Assembly (NCBI RefSeq): GCF_036880985.1
Contig: NZ_JBAJNO010000009.1
Span: 682,001 to 746,000 of the forward strand
DNA length: 64,000 bases
Direction: 5' to 3'
Origin: Limibacter armeniacum
Lineage (GTDB): Bacteria; Bacteroidota; Bacteroidia; Cytophagales; Flammeovirgaceae
Below are positions 62,829 through 64,000 of this stretch, one piece after another (position 1 is the stretch's first letter; each line of letters opens with the position of its first letter). A program made the position numbers and the translations under genes. A model generated the notes under the pieces. It was given only the letters and a program-made list of their open reading frames with translations, was not told the origin of the DNA and made no database searches.

Positions 62829-64000
62829 ATGGAGACGAAAGGAACATTTTCACACCCGAAAGGGCTTTACATTCTGTTTTTCACAGAAATGTGGGAGAGA
62901 TTCAGTTACTATGGCATGCGTGCACTACTTGTACTATTTGTAGTTGCAAATGTTGCTGATGGTGGCTTAGGCTGGGAAAAAGCAGATGCTTTGGCACTTT
63001 ATGGTAACTATACAATGATGGTTTACCTGATGTCCATCCCTGGTGGTATTCTTGCAGATAAACTTCTTGGACAGAAAAAAGCTGTTATGCTCGGTGGACT
63101 ATTGCTTGTGGCAGGACACGGTATCATGGCTATCCCACAAGAGTGGGCATTCTTTACAGCACTGGCATTGATCGTACTTGGTGTTGGCTGTCTAAAACCA
63201 AACATTTCCACTATGGTAGGTGGTCTTTACAAAGAAGGCGACCCAAACAGAGATAAAGGTTTTACAATTTTCTACATCGGTATCAACCTTGGTGCTGCAC
63301 TTTCATCACTGATAGTACCTGTAGTAGCTGCTGAATACGGGTGGCACTATGGATTTGGTCTTGCTGGTATCGGTATGCTTTTGGGTCAGGTTGTTTACAT
63401 GCTAGGTCAGAAGCACCTTGTAGGTATTGGTGATTATATCAACTCTTCAACATCTGTTGACAAAGAGGTTGCTAACCGTCCGCTAACTAAGATTGAACAA
63501 GACAGAGTTGTTGTACTGTTGCTTTCATTCCTAATTGTAATTGTTTTCTGGGGAGCTTTTGAGCAAGCTGGTGGTCTGATGAACCTATATGCACAGAGCA
63601 AGACGGATCGTTACCTTCCAATGTTTGACTATACAATCCCTGCGGGTGTATTCCAGTCTGTAAATGCGATCTTCATTATCCTATTCGGCTCTGCTGTGGC
63701 AGGCTTCTGGGCATGGAGACTGAAAGCTGGTAAAGAAACTTCTACATTGCTGAAAATGGCAATTGGTACAATGATCATGGGTGCAGGCTTCCTGTTTATG
63801 ACTGCTGCTGCTGCTGAAGTACAAGTTGATGCTTCAGGTAACATTATTGGTTCTAGCATGATTTGGCTAGTTCTAGCTTACCTGTTCCATACAATTGGTG
63901 AACTTTGTGTATCACCTACAGCGCTTTCATTCATTACAAAACTGGCTCCAGTAAAATATGCATCAATTATGATGGGTGTTTACTTTGCAGCAACAGGTTT
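62829..64000 (+). CDS. POT family di/tripeptide transporter (partial, cut by window edge)
   Basis: The frame opens at ATG 62829 and stays open to the window end, giving 390 codons. It begins METKGTFSHPKGLYILFFTEMWERFSYYGMRAL, with the same POT signature, and FYIGINLGAALSS follows. It is a second member of the family beside the first, clearly diverged, so an old tandem duplication or two separate roles. The C-terminus is missing. Confidence 0.93.
   Translation, partial: METKGTFSHPKGLYILFFTEMWERFSYYGMRALLVLFVVANVADGGLGWEKADALALYGNYTMMVYLMSIPGGILADKLLGQKKAVMLGGLLLVAGHGIMAIPQEWAFFTALALIVLGVGCLKPNISTMVGGLYKEGDPNRDKGFTIFYIGINLGAALSSLIVPVVAAEYGWHYGFGLAGIGMLLGQVVYMLGQKHLVGIGDYINSSTSVDKEVANRPLTKIEQDRVVVLLLSFLIVIVFWGAFEQAGGLMNLYAQSKTDRYLPMFDYTIPAGVFQSVNAIFIILFGSAVAGFWAWRLKAGKETSTLLKMAIGTMIMGAGFLFMTAAAAEVQVDASGNIIGSSMIWLVLAYLFHTIGELCVSPTALSFITKLAPVKYASIMMGVYFAATG

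Overview
The window looks like ordinary chromosome from a member of the Bacteroidota, most likely a marine or free-living cytophagalean. The reasons are a TonB-dependent receptor paired with a DUF4249 lipoprotein, Bacteroidota-typical families (DUF2480, DUF2027-Smr, CcmD-like, OadGAB), starts without Shine-Dalgarno sequences, and upstream sites that match the phylum's TTG/TTTG and TAnnTTTG promoter pattern. I see no rRNA, tRNA, CRISPR array, insertion sequence or prophage. Base composition is moderately AT-rich and even throughout. Genus-level placement is not possible from this sequence alone.

Layout. 1-6.4 kb: end of a winged-helix gene, accA, two converging phosphate-transporter genes (a divergent PiT protein and a Na/Pi cotransporter with a PhoU tail), an AcuC-like deacetylase and a CoA-binding protein. 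6.7-12.5 kb: LysM protein, biotin carrier protein, rnhB, a lipoprotein, and a DUF2027-Smr protein. 12.5-14.7 kb: ccmB-ccmC-ccmD-ccmE, with a CxxxY-type CcmE. 15-21.6 kb: lipoprotein, DUF2480, a membrane spermidine-synthase-like protein, a SulP transporter followed by a beta-carbonic anhydrase. 22.3-30.3 kb: the branched-chain amino acid operon ilvE-ilvD-ilvB-ilvN-ilvC-ilvA on the minus strand. 30.6-38 kb: DUF819, hemolysin III/PAQR, arginase, a solitary sufB, slyD. 38-50 kb: TPR protein, gyrB, terC, guanine deaminase, TonB receptor plus DUF4249, and small enzymes. 50.5-54 kb: the sodium-pumping decarboxylase operon oadG-oadA-oadB. 54-64 kb: a four-PAS histidine kinase, hisC, a GH3 N-acetylhexosaminidase, floA and two tandem POT peptide transporters, the second cut by the window edge.

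The most interesting layer is RNA. Upstream of ilvE there is a complete transcription-attenuation cassette: a promoter, a 20-24 codon leader peptide made almost wholly of Ile, Leu and Val, an alternative antiterminator pairing, and a 12-bp terminator followed by seven U. The same operon carries a second, more unusual element between ilvC and ilvA: a 19-bp closing stem around a small hairpin and a terminator hairpin, with every non-Watson-Crick pair being G-U only on the coding strand. Similar strand-specific G-U evidence supports a 20-bp stem just before the PiT-like gene. A promoter-terminator pair with no ORF between gyrB and terC suggests a small RNA. These structures were found by eye and have not been folded or searched computationally.
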